DNA of 54,550 bases from Streptomyces fildesensis (GTDB lineage: Bacteria; Actinomycetota; Actinomycetes; Streptomycetales; Streptomycetaceae), in NCBI RefSeq assembly GCF_016107395.1, contig NZ_JAAIKO010000049.1, positions 1-54,550 on the forward strand. The letters are read 5' to 3'. How positions within the stretch are numbered: position 1 is the stretch's first letter; every line of letters starts with the position of its first letter. The notes under the pieces are model-generated. The model was not told the DNA's origin. It was given only the letters and a program-made list of their open reading frames with translations, and ran no database searches. Of this stretch, positions 41,376 through 50,725 are shown piece after piece. A program made the position numbers and the translations under genes.

Positions 41376-42800
41376 TCACCGATTGGCGACCGCCTGCTTG
41401 ACCAGCGTCCGCCCGAAGTCCCACATCAGCCCGCCGCCACCGTGCGCGTCGTCCATCACGGCGGTGAACGCCTCGACGAAGCGGTCCACGTCCGACTCGT
41501 CGATGATCAGCGGAGGGATCAGCTTAATGACTTCGAGGTGATCGCCCGAGACCTGAGTGAGGATCCGGTGCCGCTGCAGCAGCGGCACCACCACCATCTG
41601 CGCGAACAGGCCCTTGCGGGCGGCCTGGAGCATCGCCCAGCGGCTGCGCAGGCCCAGGGAGGTCGGCTTGCCGAACTCGATACCGATCATCAGCCCGCGC
41701 CCGCGCACCTCGCGCAGCAGCTCGTAGCGGTCGACGAGGGCGGCCAGCCGGGTGCGCAACAGGTCGCCGGTGTGCCGGGCGTTGGCGACGACGCCCTCGT
41801 CGTCCATGACGGACAGGGTGGCCAACCCCGCCGCCATCGCCTGGGCGTTGGAACCGAAGCTGGCGGAGTGCACCAGGACCCGGTCCATCGAGGAGTAGAC
41901 CTTCTTGAAGATCCAGTCCTTGCCGAGCGTGGCGCTGACCGGCACATAGCCGCCCGACAGCGCCTTGGAAACGCACAACAGATCGGGCTCGACCCCGGCC
42001 TCGTGCTGGTAGGCGTAGAAGTCGCCGGTCCGTCCGAGGCCGGTCTGCACCTCGTCGGCGATCAGCAGCGCCTTGTGCTTGTGCAGCAGTTCCTGCGCGG
42101 CGCGGAGGTAGCCGGGCGGGGTCTCATGGACGCCCTTGCCCTGGATGGGCTCCACGATCAGTGCGGCCACGTCACCGCGCTTCAACTCCCGTTCCAGCGC
42201 CTCCAGATCGCCGAGCGGGATCGCGGTGTCGGGCAGCAGCGGGGCGAAGCCGTCGCGGAAGCCGTCCTCGCCGTTGACGGACAGCGACCCCGTCGTCAGC
42301 CCGTGGAAGGCGTGCGAGCAGTACAGGATCCGCGGCCTGCCGGTGGCGTAGCGGGCGAACTTCAGCGCGGTCTCGACGGCCTCGGTGCCGCTGTTGCCGA
42401 AGAACACCCGGTCCAGGTGCGGGCTGTAGGTGAGCAGCTTCTCGGCGAGCAGTCCGGGCAGCGGCTGGCAGTCGAAGCGGGTCAGGTCGGCGAGACCCGC
42501 GTCCAGGACGTCGTGCAGCGCCTTGCGGACGACGGGGTGGTGCCGGCCCAGGCCCATCACCCCGAAGCCGGCGAGCATGTCGAGATAGTCCTGGCCCTCG
42601 GCGTCCCAGAAGTGCGCGCCCTCGGCCCGCTCGTAGACCTTGTCGAAGCCGATGGTGTGCAGCATGCGCGGCAGTTGGTGGTTGAGGTGCCGGGTGTGCA
42701 GGTCGTAGCGCTCGCCGCCGCGTTCGGCGAGGAGGGTCGCGAGGTCGAAGCCCTTGGCCACGGATGGTGGTCCGACGGGCTGCGACTCAGACGGTGTCAT
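41376..42800 (-). CDS. hpnO: class III aminotransferase of hopanoid cluster (HpnO-like)
   Basis: The product has 474 residues in the acetylornithine/4-aminobutyrate aminotransferase class. It shows FFGNSGTEAVETALKFARY (PLP phosphate-binding Gly-Ser/Thr), ADEVQTGLGRTG (Asp/Gln pair over the ring) and LCVSKALSGGYVPV with the Schiff-base Lys. In hopanoid clusters, including SCO6769 of S. coelicolor, this gene follows dxs and is the candidate for making aminobacteriohopanetriol from a hopane aldehyde. ATG 42800 overlaps the dxs end by 14 bp. I use the symbol by context; another substrate is possible. Confidence 0.88.
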   Translation of the reverse strand: MTPSESQPVGPPSVAKGFDLATLLAERGGERYDLHTRHLNHQLPRMLHTIGFDKVYERAEGAHFWDAEGQDYLDMLAGFGVMGLGRHHPVVRKALHDVLDAGLADLTRFDCQPLPGLLAEKLLTYSPHLDRVFFGNSGTEAVETALKFARYATGRPRILYCSHAFHGLTTGSLSVNGEDGFRDGFAPLLPDTAIPLGDLEALERELKRGDVAALIVEPIQGKGVHETPPGYLRAAQELLHKHKALLIADEVQTGLGRTGDFYAYQHEAGVEPDLLCVSKALSGGYVPVSATLGKDWIFKKVYSSMDRVLVHSASFGSNAQAMAAGLATLSVMDDEGVVANARHTGDLLRTRLAALVDRYELLREVRGRGLMIGIEFGKPTSLGLRSRWAMLQAARKGLFAQMVVVPLLQRHRILTQVSGDHLEVIKLIPPLIIDESDVDRFVEAFTAVMDDAHGGGGLMWDFGRTLVKQAVANR

Positions 42801-44712
42801 CGGGTGCCAGCTCCTTGATTGCGTCGCCCACGTCGCCGGCCCCGTTGCGGCGGGCGAGTGTGGCACTGATCCGGCCGGCGATCTCGGCCGGGGTGAGTCC
42901 GATGTCGGCGAGCACTTCGCCGCGTTTGGCATGGGCCAGGAAGTCCTGCGGGATGCCGAAGTCGCGCAGCGGTACGTCGACGTCCGCGTCCCGCAGTGCC
43001 TGCGCGACGGCCGAACCGACGCCGCCGGTACGGCTGTTGTCCTCGACGACCGCCACCATGCGGAACCCGGCGGCGAGCGGTGGCAGCGCGGCGTCGACCG
43101 GTTTGACCCAGCGGGGGTCGACGACCGTGACGCCGAGGCCGCGTTCGTCCAGCAGGTCCGCGACCGCCAGGCAGGTGCCGGCGAGGGCGCCGACCGATAC
43201 CAGCAGCACGTCCTGGCGAAGGTCGCGGCGCAGGACGTCGAGCCCGCCGATCCGCTCCAGGGACGGCACCGCCGCACCGACCGTCTCCTTGGGGAACCGG
43301 ACGACGGTGGGCGCGTCGTCGACCTCGACGGCCTCGCGCAGCTGGGCGCACAGCTGGTCGGCGTCGCGCGGGGCGGCGATCCGCAGCCCGGGCACGACCT
43401 GGAGGATCGACATGTCCCACATGCCGTTGTGCGAAGCGCCGTCCACACCGGTGACGCCCGCCCGGTCCAGCACGAACGTCACACCGCACTTGTGCAGCGC
43501 CACATCCATCAGCACCTGGTCGAACGCGCGGTTCAGGAACGTCGCGTACACCGCGACCACCGGGTGCAGCCCGCCGGTGGCCAGGCCCGCCGCCGAGACG
43601 GCGGCATGCTGCTCGGCGATACCGACGTCGTAGATCCGGTCCGGGAACGCGGCGGCGAAGGCGCCTAGCCCGACGGGTTGCAGCATGGCGGCGGTGATGG
43701 CGACGACGTCCGGGCGCTCCGCGCCGATCCGCAGCATCTCGGCGCCGAAGACCGACGTCCACGAGGGGCCGTTGGACGGCGCGAGCGGCTCGCAGGTGAG
43801 CGGGTCCATGGCGCCGACGGTGTGGAAGCGGTCGGCCTCGTCCTGCTCCGCCGCCGCGTAACCGCGGCCCTTCTGGGTCAGGCAGTGCACGAGCACCGGT
43901 CCGTGGAAGCGCGCGGCGCGGCGCAGCGCGGACTCGACGGCCGCGATGTTGTGGCCGTCGATCGGTCCGACGTACTTCAGCCCCAGGTCCTCGAACATGC
44001 CCTGCGGGGCGAAGGCGTCCTTGAAGCCCTTCTTCGCGCCGTGCAGGGACTCGTACAGCGGCTGGCCCACGACCGGGGTCCGCTGCAGGAGGTCCTTGCC
44101 CCAGGCGAGGAAGCGCTCGTAGCCGTCGGTGGTGCGCAGCGTCGCCAGGTGGTTGGCGAGGCCGCCGATCGTCGGCCCGTAGGAGCGCTCGTTGTCGTTG
44201 ACGACGATGATCAGCGGCCGGTCCTTGGCCGCGGCGATGTTGTTCAGCGCCTCCCAGGCCATACCGCCGGTCAGCGCGCCGTCACCGATGACCGCGACCA
44301 CGTGGTCCTGTTTGCCGAGCACCTGGTTGGCCTTGGCGAGGCCGTCGGCCCACCCCAGCACCGTCGAGGCATGGCTGTTCTCGATGACGTCGTGCTCGGA
44401 CTCGGCGCGCGACGGATAGCCGGACAGGCCGCCCTTGCCGCGCAGCTTCGAGAAGTCCTGCCGCCCGGTGAGCAGCTTGTGGACGTAGGACTGGTGACCG
44501 GTGTCCCACAGGACACGGTCGGCGGGCGAGTCGAAGACCCGGTGCAGGGCGATGGTCAGCTCGACCACGCCCAGGTTGGGTCCGAGATGGCCGCCGGTTC
44601 TCGCCACCGCCTGCACGAGGAAGTGGCGGATATCGGCGGCGAGTTCGTCGAGTCGGGATTCGGGCAGTGCCTTCAGGTCGCGCGGGCCCCGGATGTTCTC
44701 CAGTATCGACAC
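42787..44712 (-). CDS. dxs: 1-deoxy-D-xylulose-5-phosphate synthase
   Basis: The product has 641 residues, usual Dxs length. The catalytic His of the N-terminal domain is in LGPNLGVVELTIALHRVFDS, the thiamine-diphosphate motif GDGALTGGMAWEALNN (near 143-158) with Asp/Asn for Mg2+, and the transketolase-like domains 2 and 3 follow (VDGASHNGMWDMSIL contains a TPP-proximal His). It condenses pyruvate and glyceraldehyde 3-phosphate in the first MEP-pathway step, supplying C5 units for hopanoids. A second, housekeeping dxs elsewhere is likely, as in S. coelicolor. 36 bp separate it from ispG. Confidence 0.97.
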   Translation of the reverse strand: MSILENIRGPRDLKALPESRLDELAADIRHFLVQAVARTGGHLGPNLGVVELTIALHRVFDSPADRVLWDTGHQSYVHKLLTGRQDFSKLRGKGGLSGYPSRAESEHDVIENSHASTVLGWADGLAKANQVLGKQDHVVAVIGDGALTGGMAWEALNNIAAAKDRPLIIVVNDNERSYGPTIGGLANHLATLRTTDGYERFLAWGKDLLQRTPVVGQPLYESLHGAKKGFKDAFAPQGMFEDLGLKYVGPIDGHNIAAVESALRRAARFHGPVLVHCLTQKGRGYAAAEQDEADRFHTVGAMDPLTCEPLAPSNGPSWTSVFGAEMLRIGAERPDVVAITAAMLQPVGLGAFAAAFPDRIYDVGIAEQHAAVSAAGLATGGLHPVVAVYATFLNRAFDQVLMDVALHKCGVTFVLDRAGVTGVDGASHNGMWDMSILQVVPGLRIAAPRDADQLCAQLREAVEVDDAPTVVRFPKETVGAAVPSLERIGGLDVLRRDLRQDVLLVSVGALAGTCLAVADLLDERGLGVTVVDPRWVKPVDAALPPLAAGFRMVAVVEDNSRTGGVGSAVAQALRDADVDVPLRDFGIPQDFLAHAKRGEVLADIGLTPAEIAGRISATLARRNGAGDVGDAIKELAPDDTV

Positions 44713-44748
44713 GATGGACCTCGTTCCCCCCTACCGGGATTGCTGCGG

Positions 44749-45927
44749 TCAGCCGACAGTGACTTCCGGTACCCCGGAGAACGCGCCGTCGGATTCCATC
44801 TGCTCGGCGATCTTCATCGCCTCTTCGATCAGGGTCTCCACGATCTTCGACTCCGGCACGGTCTTGATGACCTCGCCCTTGACGAAGATCTGGCCCTTGC
44901 CGTTGCCGGACGCGACACCGAGATCCGCTTCCCGGGCCTCCCCCGGACCGTTGACGACGCACCCCATGACGGCGACGCGCAACGGCACCTCCATCCCCTC
45001 CAGACCGGCCGAGACCTGGTTCGCGAGCGTGTAGACGTCGACCTGCGCCCGCCCGCACGACGGACAGGACACGATCTCCAGCCGCCGCTGCCGCAGATTC
45101 AGCGACTCCAGGATCTGGATGCCGACCTTCACCTCCTCGACCGGCGGGGCGGAGAGCGAGACGCGGATGGTGTCGCCGATGCCCTCGGACAGCAGCGCGC
45201 CGAACGCGACGGCGGACTTGATGGTGCCCTGGAACGCGGGACCGGCCTCGGTGACACCGAGGTGGAGGGGGTAGTCGCACTTGCCGGCGAGCAGCCGGTA
45301 GGCGTTGACCATCACGACCGGGTCGTTGTGCTTCACCGAGATCTTGATGTCACGGAAACCGTGCTCCTCGAACAGCGAGCACTCCCACAGCGCCGACTCC
45401 ACCAGCGCCTCAGGAGTCGCCTTGCCGTACTTCTCCATCAGCCGGCGGTCCAGCGAACCCGCGTTGACACCGATCCGGATCGGGGTGCCGACCGAAGCCG
45501 CCGCCTTCGCGATCTCCTTGACCTTGTCGTCGAACTGCCGGATGTTCCCGGGATTCACCCGCACCGCCGCACAGCCGGCGTCGAGCGCCGCGAAGACGTA
45601 CTTCGGCTGGAAGTGAATGTCCGCGATCACCGGGATCTGCGACTTCCTCGCGATCGCCGCCAGCGCGTCCGCGTCGTCCTGCGAAGGGCAGGCCACCCGG
45701 ACGATCTGGCAGCCGGCGGCCGTCAGCTCCGCGATCTGCTGCAGCGTCGCGTTCACGTCCGCGGTCACCGTCGTCGTCATCGACTGGACCGACACCGGGG
45801 CGTCCCCGCCCACCGGGACCGACCCGACCTCGATGCGCCGCGAGGGGCGGCGCACCGAGAGCGGGCGGGACGGTACGGCGGGCAGGCCGAGCGCTACCGG
45901 CTCGATTCCCGACATCGCGCTCGTCAC
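44749..45927 (-). CDS. ispG: 4-hydroxy-3-methylbut-2-en-1-yl diphosphate synthase
   Basis: The product has 392 residues. The TIM-barrel half shows PVSVQSMTTTVTADVNATLQ-like signatures (43-62), and the C-terminal reductase half has the 4Fe-4S cysteines 288 and 291 (SCPSCGRAQ) and 323 (MGCVVNGPGEA). It reductively opens MEcPP to HMBPP in the MEP pathway. GTG 45927 overlaps the hpnH stop, so the two are coupled. As with dxs, placing an MEP gene inside the hopanoid operon boosts precursor supply when the operon is on. Confidence 0.97.
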   Translation of the reverse strand: MTSAMSGIEPVALGLPAVPSRPLSVRRPSRRIEVGSVPVGGDAPVSVQSMTTTVTADVNATLQQIAELTAAGCQIVRVACPSQDDADALAAIARKSQIPVIADIHFQPKYVFAALDAGCAAVRVNPGNIRQFDDKVKEIAKAAASVGTPIRIGVNAGSLDRRLMEKYGKATPEALVESALWECSLFEEHGFRDIKISVKHNDPVVMVNAYRLLAGKCDYPLHLGVTEAGPAFQGTIKSAVAFGALLSEGIGDTIRVSLSAPPVEEVKVGIQILESLNLRQRRLEIVSCPSCGRAQVDVYTLANQVSAGLEGMEVPLRVAVMGCVVNGPGEAREADLGVASGNGKGQIFVKGEVIKTVPESKIVETLIEEAMKIAEQMESDGAFSGVPEVTVG

Positions 45928-46949
45928 TTCCCGCGGTTTCCGGCCACCGTCTCACGGGCGGCGCGGAGCGACTCCTTGAGGGAGCCCATCGTGGCGAGTA
46001 CGGCGGTCGGCTCGTAGCCGCAGTGCGCCATGCAGTTGGAGCAGCGCGGGTCCTTGCCGCGGCCGTACTTGTCCCAGTCGGTCTCCTCGACGAGCTCCCG
46101 GTACGTCGGCACATACCCGTCGCTCATCAGGTAGCAGGGGCGCTGCCAGCCGAAGAGCGAGTAGTTGGGGATGCCCCAGGCGGTGCACGGGAAGTCCACC
46201 TTGCCTTCCAGGAAGTCCAGGAAAAGCGGGCTGTGGTTGAGCCGCCACTTCCTGCGGTTGCCGTTCGCGAAGGACTTCTTGAACAGCTCCCTGGTCTGCT
46301 CGACGCCGAGGAAGTGCTCCTGGTCGGGCGCCTTCTCGTAGGCGTAGGCGGGCGAGATCATCATCTCGTCGACCTTCAGATCGTCATTGAGGTAGTCGAG
46401 GACCTCGATGATGCTCTGCGGGGTGTCGGTGTTGAAGAAGGTCGAGTTGGTGGTGACCCGGAAGCCGCGCTTCTTGGCCTCCTTGATCGCCTCGACCGCT
46501 TCCTCGAAGACACCCTCCTTGGCGACCGACTCGTCGTGCCGCTCCTTCAGCCCGTCGATGTGGACCGTGAAGGCGAAGTACGGGGACGGCGTGAACTTGT
46601 CCATCTTCTTGCGCATCAGCAGCGCGTTGGTGCAGAGGAAGACGTACTTCCGCTTGGCCACCAACTGACGCACGATCTCGTGGATCTGAGGGTGCATCAA
46701 GGGCTCACCACCGGCGATGGACACCATCGGGGCACCGGATTCGAGCACCGCGCCGACCGCCTGGGCGACCGGCATGCGCTGCTTGAGAACTCCCGCCGGG
46801 TGCTGGATCTTTCCACAGCCCTCGCAGGCCAGGTTGCAGGCGAACAGCGGCTCCAGTTCCACGATCAAGGGGAACTTGTCACGGCGTCGGAGCTTCTGTT
46901 CCATGAGGTACGTTCCGACCCGGATGGACTGGCGGAGCGGCATAGCCAT
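45924..46949 (-). CDS. hpnH: adenosyl-hopene transferase, radical SAM
   Basis: The product has 341 residues. The radical-SAM cluster motif is CNLACEGC (Cys38, 42, 45) after IVELEPLFA, with GGEPLMHPQ (SAM-binding GGE) and the HpnH-specific end NCMAHCGYEPTAVL carrying further cysteines. HpnH adds a 5'-deoxyadenosyl radical to diploptene to give adenosylhopane, the first side-chain step. It is 5 bp after hpnG and overlaps ispG, in the standard cluster order. Confidence 0.95.
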   Translation of the reverse strand: MAMPLRQSIRVGTYLMEQKLRRRDKFPLIVELEPLFACNLACEGCGKIQHPAGVLKQRMPVAQAVGAVLESGAPMVSIAGGEPLMHPQIHEIVRQLVAKRKYVFLCTNALLMRKKMDKFTPSPYFAFTVHIDGLKERHDESVAKEGVFEEAVEAIKEAKKRGFRVTTNSTFFNTDTPQSIIEVLDYLNDDLKVDEMMISPAYAYEKAPDQEHFLGVEQTRELFKKSFANGNRRKWRLNHSPLFLDFLEGKVDFPCTAWGIPNYSLFGWQRPCYLMSDGYVPTYRELVEETDWDKYGRGKDPRCSNCMAHCGYEPTAVLATMGSLKESLRAARETVAGNRGK

Positions 46950-46954
46950 CTAGC

Positions 46955-47548
46955 TCACCTCCAGGAGAGCACAGCGGTAGTACGGTGCCATTCGAAAAAG
47001 GCAGGAAGAATAGCCCTTAGCACGCGGAATGCGGTAATTCCGGTGCGCAGCGTGCCGACACGGAGCAATTCATGCTCGGGAGTGTCGACAACAACGCGGA
47101 CGGCGGCGACAGGCCGCGGTCCGCGCGCCAGGGCGGCGTGGAGTATTGCGGTGGATTCCATATCGACCGCGATCGCTCCTGTCGACCGCAGAACGGAGCG
47201 TTCCGCGCCCCGTACGACATGGTCGGACCCGGCCAGGCGTCCGGTGTGAACGGTGTGCCCCGCCGCTTCGAGCGCGGCGGCCAGTTGTCCGGCCCCGTGG
47301 GTCTCGTCCGAGACCACCAGGTCGCCGGGGCGCATGCCGGGGCTGAGCCCGGCGCAGAATCCGGTGGCGAGCACCGCCGCGTCCCGCAGCTCCGGGGCGC
47401 GCAGTGCTTCGGTGACGGCCCGGTCGGCGGCCTGCGGTCCCATGCCGGTACGCAGCAGGGCGACGGGCCCCGCGGCGCCGGTCCGGTCCCCGCCCCGCAG
47501 GGCGAACCGTTCGACGCCGAGAGCGCAGACGACCAGCAGAGCCGTCAT
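46955..47548 (-). CDS. hpnG: hopanoid-associated nucleoside phosphorylase family protein
   Basis: The product has 197 residues, short but complete, with the purine-nucleoside-phosphorylase fold: LLRTGMGPQAADRAVTEAL (near 30-48), TGFCAGLSPGMRPGDLVVS (near 62-80) and the active-site VDMESTAILHAAL (Glu with Met, near 128-140). HpnG cleaves adenine from adenosylhopane to give ribosylhopane. Its start overlaps the shc stop (ATGA), and hpnH follows 5 bp downstream. The assignment rests on both motif and context. Confidence 0.92.
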   Translation of the reverse strand: MTALLVVCALGVERFALRGGDRTGAAGPVALLRTGMGPQAADRAVTEALRAPELRDAAVLATGFCAGLSPGMRPGDLVVSDETHGAGQLAAALEAAGHTVHTGRLAGSDHVVRGAERSVLRSTGAIAVDMESTAILHAALARGPRPVAAVRVVVDTPEHELLRVGTLRTGITAFRVLRAILPAFFEWHRTTAVLSWR

Positions 47549-49557
47549 CCGGCCGCCTTCCCCTTCGTCACGTTGCCGATGACTCCGAGCGGTTCACTCC
47601 GCGCATAGCGCCCGAGCGCCGTGAGCGGGAAGACCATCCGGTACAGGTGGTAGTTGATCGAGAAGTCCCGGGGGAACCCGGTCCCGGTGAAGTACGGCTC
47701 GTCCCAGGATCCGTCGGCCTTCTGGGTGTCGACGAGCCAGCGCACCCCGCGCTCCACCGCGTCGCTGTCGCGCTCGCCCGCCGACAGCAGGGCGAGCAGC
47801 GCCCAGGCGGTCTGCGAGGCGGTCGAGACACCGCGGCCGATCCACTCCTGGTCGGAGTAGGAGCGCAGGTCCTCGCCCCAGCCGCCGTCCTGGTTCTGGA
47901 CGCTCTCCAGCCAGCCGACGGCCCGCCGGACGGCGGGGTGGCTCACCGGGAGACCGGCGGCCACCAGCGCGGGCACCGCCGAGCCGGTGCCGTAGATGTA
48001 GTTGACGCCCCAGCGGCCGAACCAGGCCCCGCTGTCCTCCTGTTCGGCCAGCAGCCAGTCGATGCCGCGCCGGGTGTGGGTGTCGTCCTCCAGGCCGAGT
48101 GAGGCGAGCATCTCCACCACGTGCGCGGTGACATCGGCGGACGGCGGGTCGATGACCTCACCGAAGTCGCAGAACGGCAGCCGGTTGGGGAACGCGCTGG
48201 TGTTGTCGGCGTCGAACGCACCCCACGCGCCGTTCTTCGACTGCATGCCGATGTTCCAGCGGACGGCCTTCTCCACGGCGGCGTCGACCCGTCCCGGATC
48301 GGGGTGCTGGACCCGCAGCAGGGCCAGCACGACCTCGGCGGTGTCGTCGATGTCCGGGTAGTTGTCGTTGTGGAACTCGAACGCCCAGCCGCCCGGCTGC
48401 AGCCCCGGCCGCTGGACCGCCCAGTCGCCCGGCTTGGTGATCTGCTCGTCGAGCATCCAGTCGACCGCCTTGACCAGCGCCGGGTGGTCGGTCGCCACCC
48501 CCGCGTCGGCCAGCGCGATGGTGGCGAGACAGGTGTCCCAGACCGGGGACTGACAGGCCTCGATCATGCGGGTGTCCTCGTCCGGCCACACGGCGAAACG
48601 ATCCAGCGAGTCGAGCCCGGCCCGCACGACCGGATGGTCGAGTTCATAGCCGAGCAGATGCAGGGCGATCACCGAGTACACGGCGGGCGGCTGGATCCCG
48701 CCCCAGCAGCCGTCGTCCTCCTGGCGCTCGATGATCCAGCGCGCGCAGGCCTTGAGCGCGGTACGGCGCAGCGGCCGGACGCCGACCTTGCGGTACAGGT
48801 GCAGGGCCCGGTCCAGCCGCTGGAACAGGCCGTCCCAGCTGGCGAGCGGTGCGGGCGGGCGCGGCGGATTGGGCTGCGCGGGGTCCTTGTGCAGTTCGCT
48901 GATCCCGAAGGGCGCCGGCCGGACCGGCCGGTGGGCGGCGACGACGGTGAGCGGGACGATGGTCTGCCGGGCCCAGCAGCCGAAGGCGTAGATGTTGAGC
49001 GGGAACCACTTGGGAAGGTAGATGATCTCCGGCGGCAGCTCGGGGAGGTCCTCCCACCGCCACCAGCCGAACAGGGCCAGCCAGATCCTGGTGAAGACCC
49101 GGGCCCCGACGACACCACCGGCCTCGCGCACCCACGCCGAGGCGTTCGCCATGTGCGGCGCCTCCGGCGTGTCGCCCGCCAGCCGCAGCGCGACATACGC
49201 CTCGACCGTCGCGGACAGGTCCCCCGGCCCGCTGTGGAAGGTGGGCCAGGAACCGTCGTCACGCTGCAGCGAGCGGATCCAGCGGGCGGCGGCCTGCGTG
49301 GTCCGCTCGTCCTGGATACCCAGGAACTGACGGAGCAGCAGATCCTCGGAGTCCATCGTCACGTTGGTCTCGAGGTCGCCCTTCCACCACCCGTCGGGAT
49401 GCTGGGCTGCCAGGAGGTTGGCGGCGGCGCGCCGCGCGGCGCGCTCCGCCGCCGCCTCGGCACCACCGACGTGTACGGGGTGCGGTGCCGAGGTGGTGCT
49501 GGCCGAAGGTGCCTGGGGGGCTGGGGCCCCCGGACTGCCGTCGGTCGTCGCTGTCAT
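47545..49557 (-). CDS. shc: squalene-hopene cyclase
   Basis: The product has 670 residues, expected size. The protonating acid motif is DIDD at 402-405 (PDIDDTAEV), and several QW repeats are visible, for example QNQDGGWGED and QEDSGAWFGRWG. The N-terminal 45 residues are Ala/Pro/Ser-rich and variable. It cyclises squalene to hopene and hopanol at the membrane. ATG 49557 has AGGGGAA 3 nt upstream; the longer frame toward 49677 lies in the AT-richer intergenic stretch. Coupled to hpnG. Confidence 0.97.
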   Translation of the reverse strand: MTATTDGSPGAPAPQAPSASTTSAPHPVHVGGAEAAAERAARRAAANLLAAQHPDGWWKGDLETNVTMDSEDLLLRQFLGIQDERTTQAAARWIRSLQRDDGSWPTFHSGPGDLSATVEAYVALRLAGDTPEAPHMANASAWVREAGGVVGARVFTRIWLALFGWWRWEDLPELPPEIIYLPKWFPLNIYAFGCWARQTIVPLTVVAAHRPVRPAPFGISELHKDPAQPNPPRPPAPLASWDGLFQRLDRALHLYRKVGVRPLRRTALKACARWIIERQEDDGCWGGIQPPAVYSVIALHLLGYELDHPVVRAGLDSLDRFAVWPDEDTRMIEACQSPVWDTCLATIALADAGVATDHPALVKAVDWMLDEQITKPGDWAVQRPGLQPGGWAFEFHNDNYPDIDDTAEVVLALLRVQHPDPGRVDAAVEKAVRWNIGMQSKNGAWGAFDADNTSAFPNRLPFCDFGEVIDPPSADVTAHVVEMLASLGLEDDTHTRRGIDWLLAEQEDSGAWFGRWGVNYIYGTGSAVPALVAAGLPVSHPAVRRAVGWLESVQNQDGGWGEDLRSYSDQEWIGRGVSTASQTAWALLALLSAGERDSDAVERGVRWLVDTQKADGSWDEPYFTGTGFPRDFSINYHLYRMVFPLTALGRYARSEPLGVIGNVTKGKAAG

Positions 49558-49654
49558 GGCTTCCCCTTTGCAGTTGAGACTTCTGCGGTGTTGGGGCTGC
49601 CGTCGACCGTTACACGTGCTTGGTCGGCGACGTGCTGCGCTCCACGTTAGATCG

Positions 49655-50725
49655 TTATTTCTCGCGAACCACCACAAAATCCGCCAGGCCTACGAGCTTA
49701 CGTTGAATTTCGTCCGGCATGTCCATTTTATCCAGCGCGGCGATTGCAGTGGCGTATTGCCGGCGGGCTTCCTGGGATGTCCACTCCCGGCCTCCCGCCT
49801 CTTCGATCAACGCCGCCCGCAGGGCGAACTCTTCCTCACTGAACGCACCTGTTTCAGGATTCTTGGCATCTGCCGCGAGCAGTTCCCCGAGTTGTTCCGA
49901 GGCGCTGCCGCCCGCCGCCAGCGCGGCGACCACGGGCAGTGACTTCTTGCGCTGCCGCAGATCGCTCCAGGTCTGCTTGCCGGTCGCGGCCGGGTCGCCC
50001 CAGATCCCGAGCAGATCGTCGATCGCCTGGAAGGCCAGCCCGAGGTGATAGCCGTACTCCTCCAGCGCGTCGGCGTCGGAGTCCGACGCGCCGCCGAGCA
50101 CCGCGCCGATGGAGGAGGCGCAGGCCAGCAGGGCGCCGGTCTTGTTGCCCTCCATCTCCAGGCACTCCTCGACGGTGACCCGCTCGCGGTGCTCGAAGGA
50201 GATGTCCTGGGCCTGGCCGTCGATCAGCTTGCGGGTCGCGACGGTGAGCCGCCGGGTGGCGCGGCCCGCGTCCACGGTGCACTGTTCCAGCAGCACCTCG
50301 TTGGCAAGCGCGAACAGCGCGTCACCGACCAGGATCGCCTGGGCGGGACCGTGCACCTTCCATACGGTGTCGCGGTGCCGGCGCTGCTCGTCGCCGTCCA
50401 TCAGGTCGTCGTGCAGCAGTGAGAAGTTGTGCACCAGCTCGACGGCGACCGCGCCGGGGATGCCGACCTCGGGCGGCACTCCCGCCGCCTCGGCGGACAG
50501 CAGGGCCAGCGCGGGGCGCACGGCCTTGCCGCCGTCGCCGTCGGCCGGCCGGCCGGCCGCGTCGATCCACCCGAAGTGGTAGGCGGCGACGGTGTCCATC
50601 GGTGGCGCGAGCCGTTCCACGGCCGAGCGGAGCACCGGTGTGGACAGGGTGCGGCCGCGCTCCAGCAGCTCAAGGACGCCGGCAGCGGTCACGTTTACTC
50701 CTCTGGTTGCACTGGCTGTGCTCAT
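49655..50725 (-). CDS. polyprenyl diphosphate synthase (farnesyl diphosphate synthase-like)
   Basis: The product has 356 residues. The first aspartate-rich motif is DDLMD at 106-110 (LLHDDLMDGDEQRRHRDTVW), and the second region is DDLLGIWGD (236-244), where the usual DDxxD has Gly at the third position, as in many actinobacterial relatives. GNKTGALL is the conserved Lys-Thr segment. Given its place next to hpnC/D/E it should make C15 farnesyl diphosphate for squalene. The start overlaps the hpnE stop. Its last 100 bp are AT-rich compared with the surroundings. Confidence 0.93.
   Translation of the reverse strand: MSTASATRGVNVTAAGVLELLERGRTLSTPVLRSAVERLAPPMDTVAAYHFGWIDAAGRPADGDGGKAVRPALALLSAEAAGVPPEVGIPGAVAVELVHNFSLLHDDLMDGDEQRRHRDTVWKVHGPAQAILVGDALFALANEVLLEQCTVDAGRATRRLTVATRKLIDGQAQDISFEHRERVTVEECLEMEGNKTGALLACASSIGAVLGGASDSDADALEEYGYHLGLAFQAIDDLLGIWGDPAATGKQTWSDLRQRKKSLPVVAALAAGGSASEQLGELLAADAKNPETGAFSEEEFALRAALIEEAGGREWTSQEARRQYATAIAALDKMDMPDEIQRKLVGLADFVVVREK

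Noticed and set aside
43678..46017. A 779-codon plus-strand frame opposite dxs and ispG
   Set aside because: It is antisense to two unmistakable enzymes and its composition (Arg, His, Val, Asp) is typical of such shadows.
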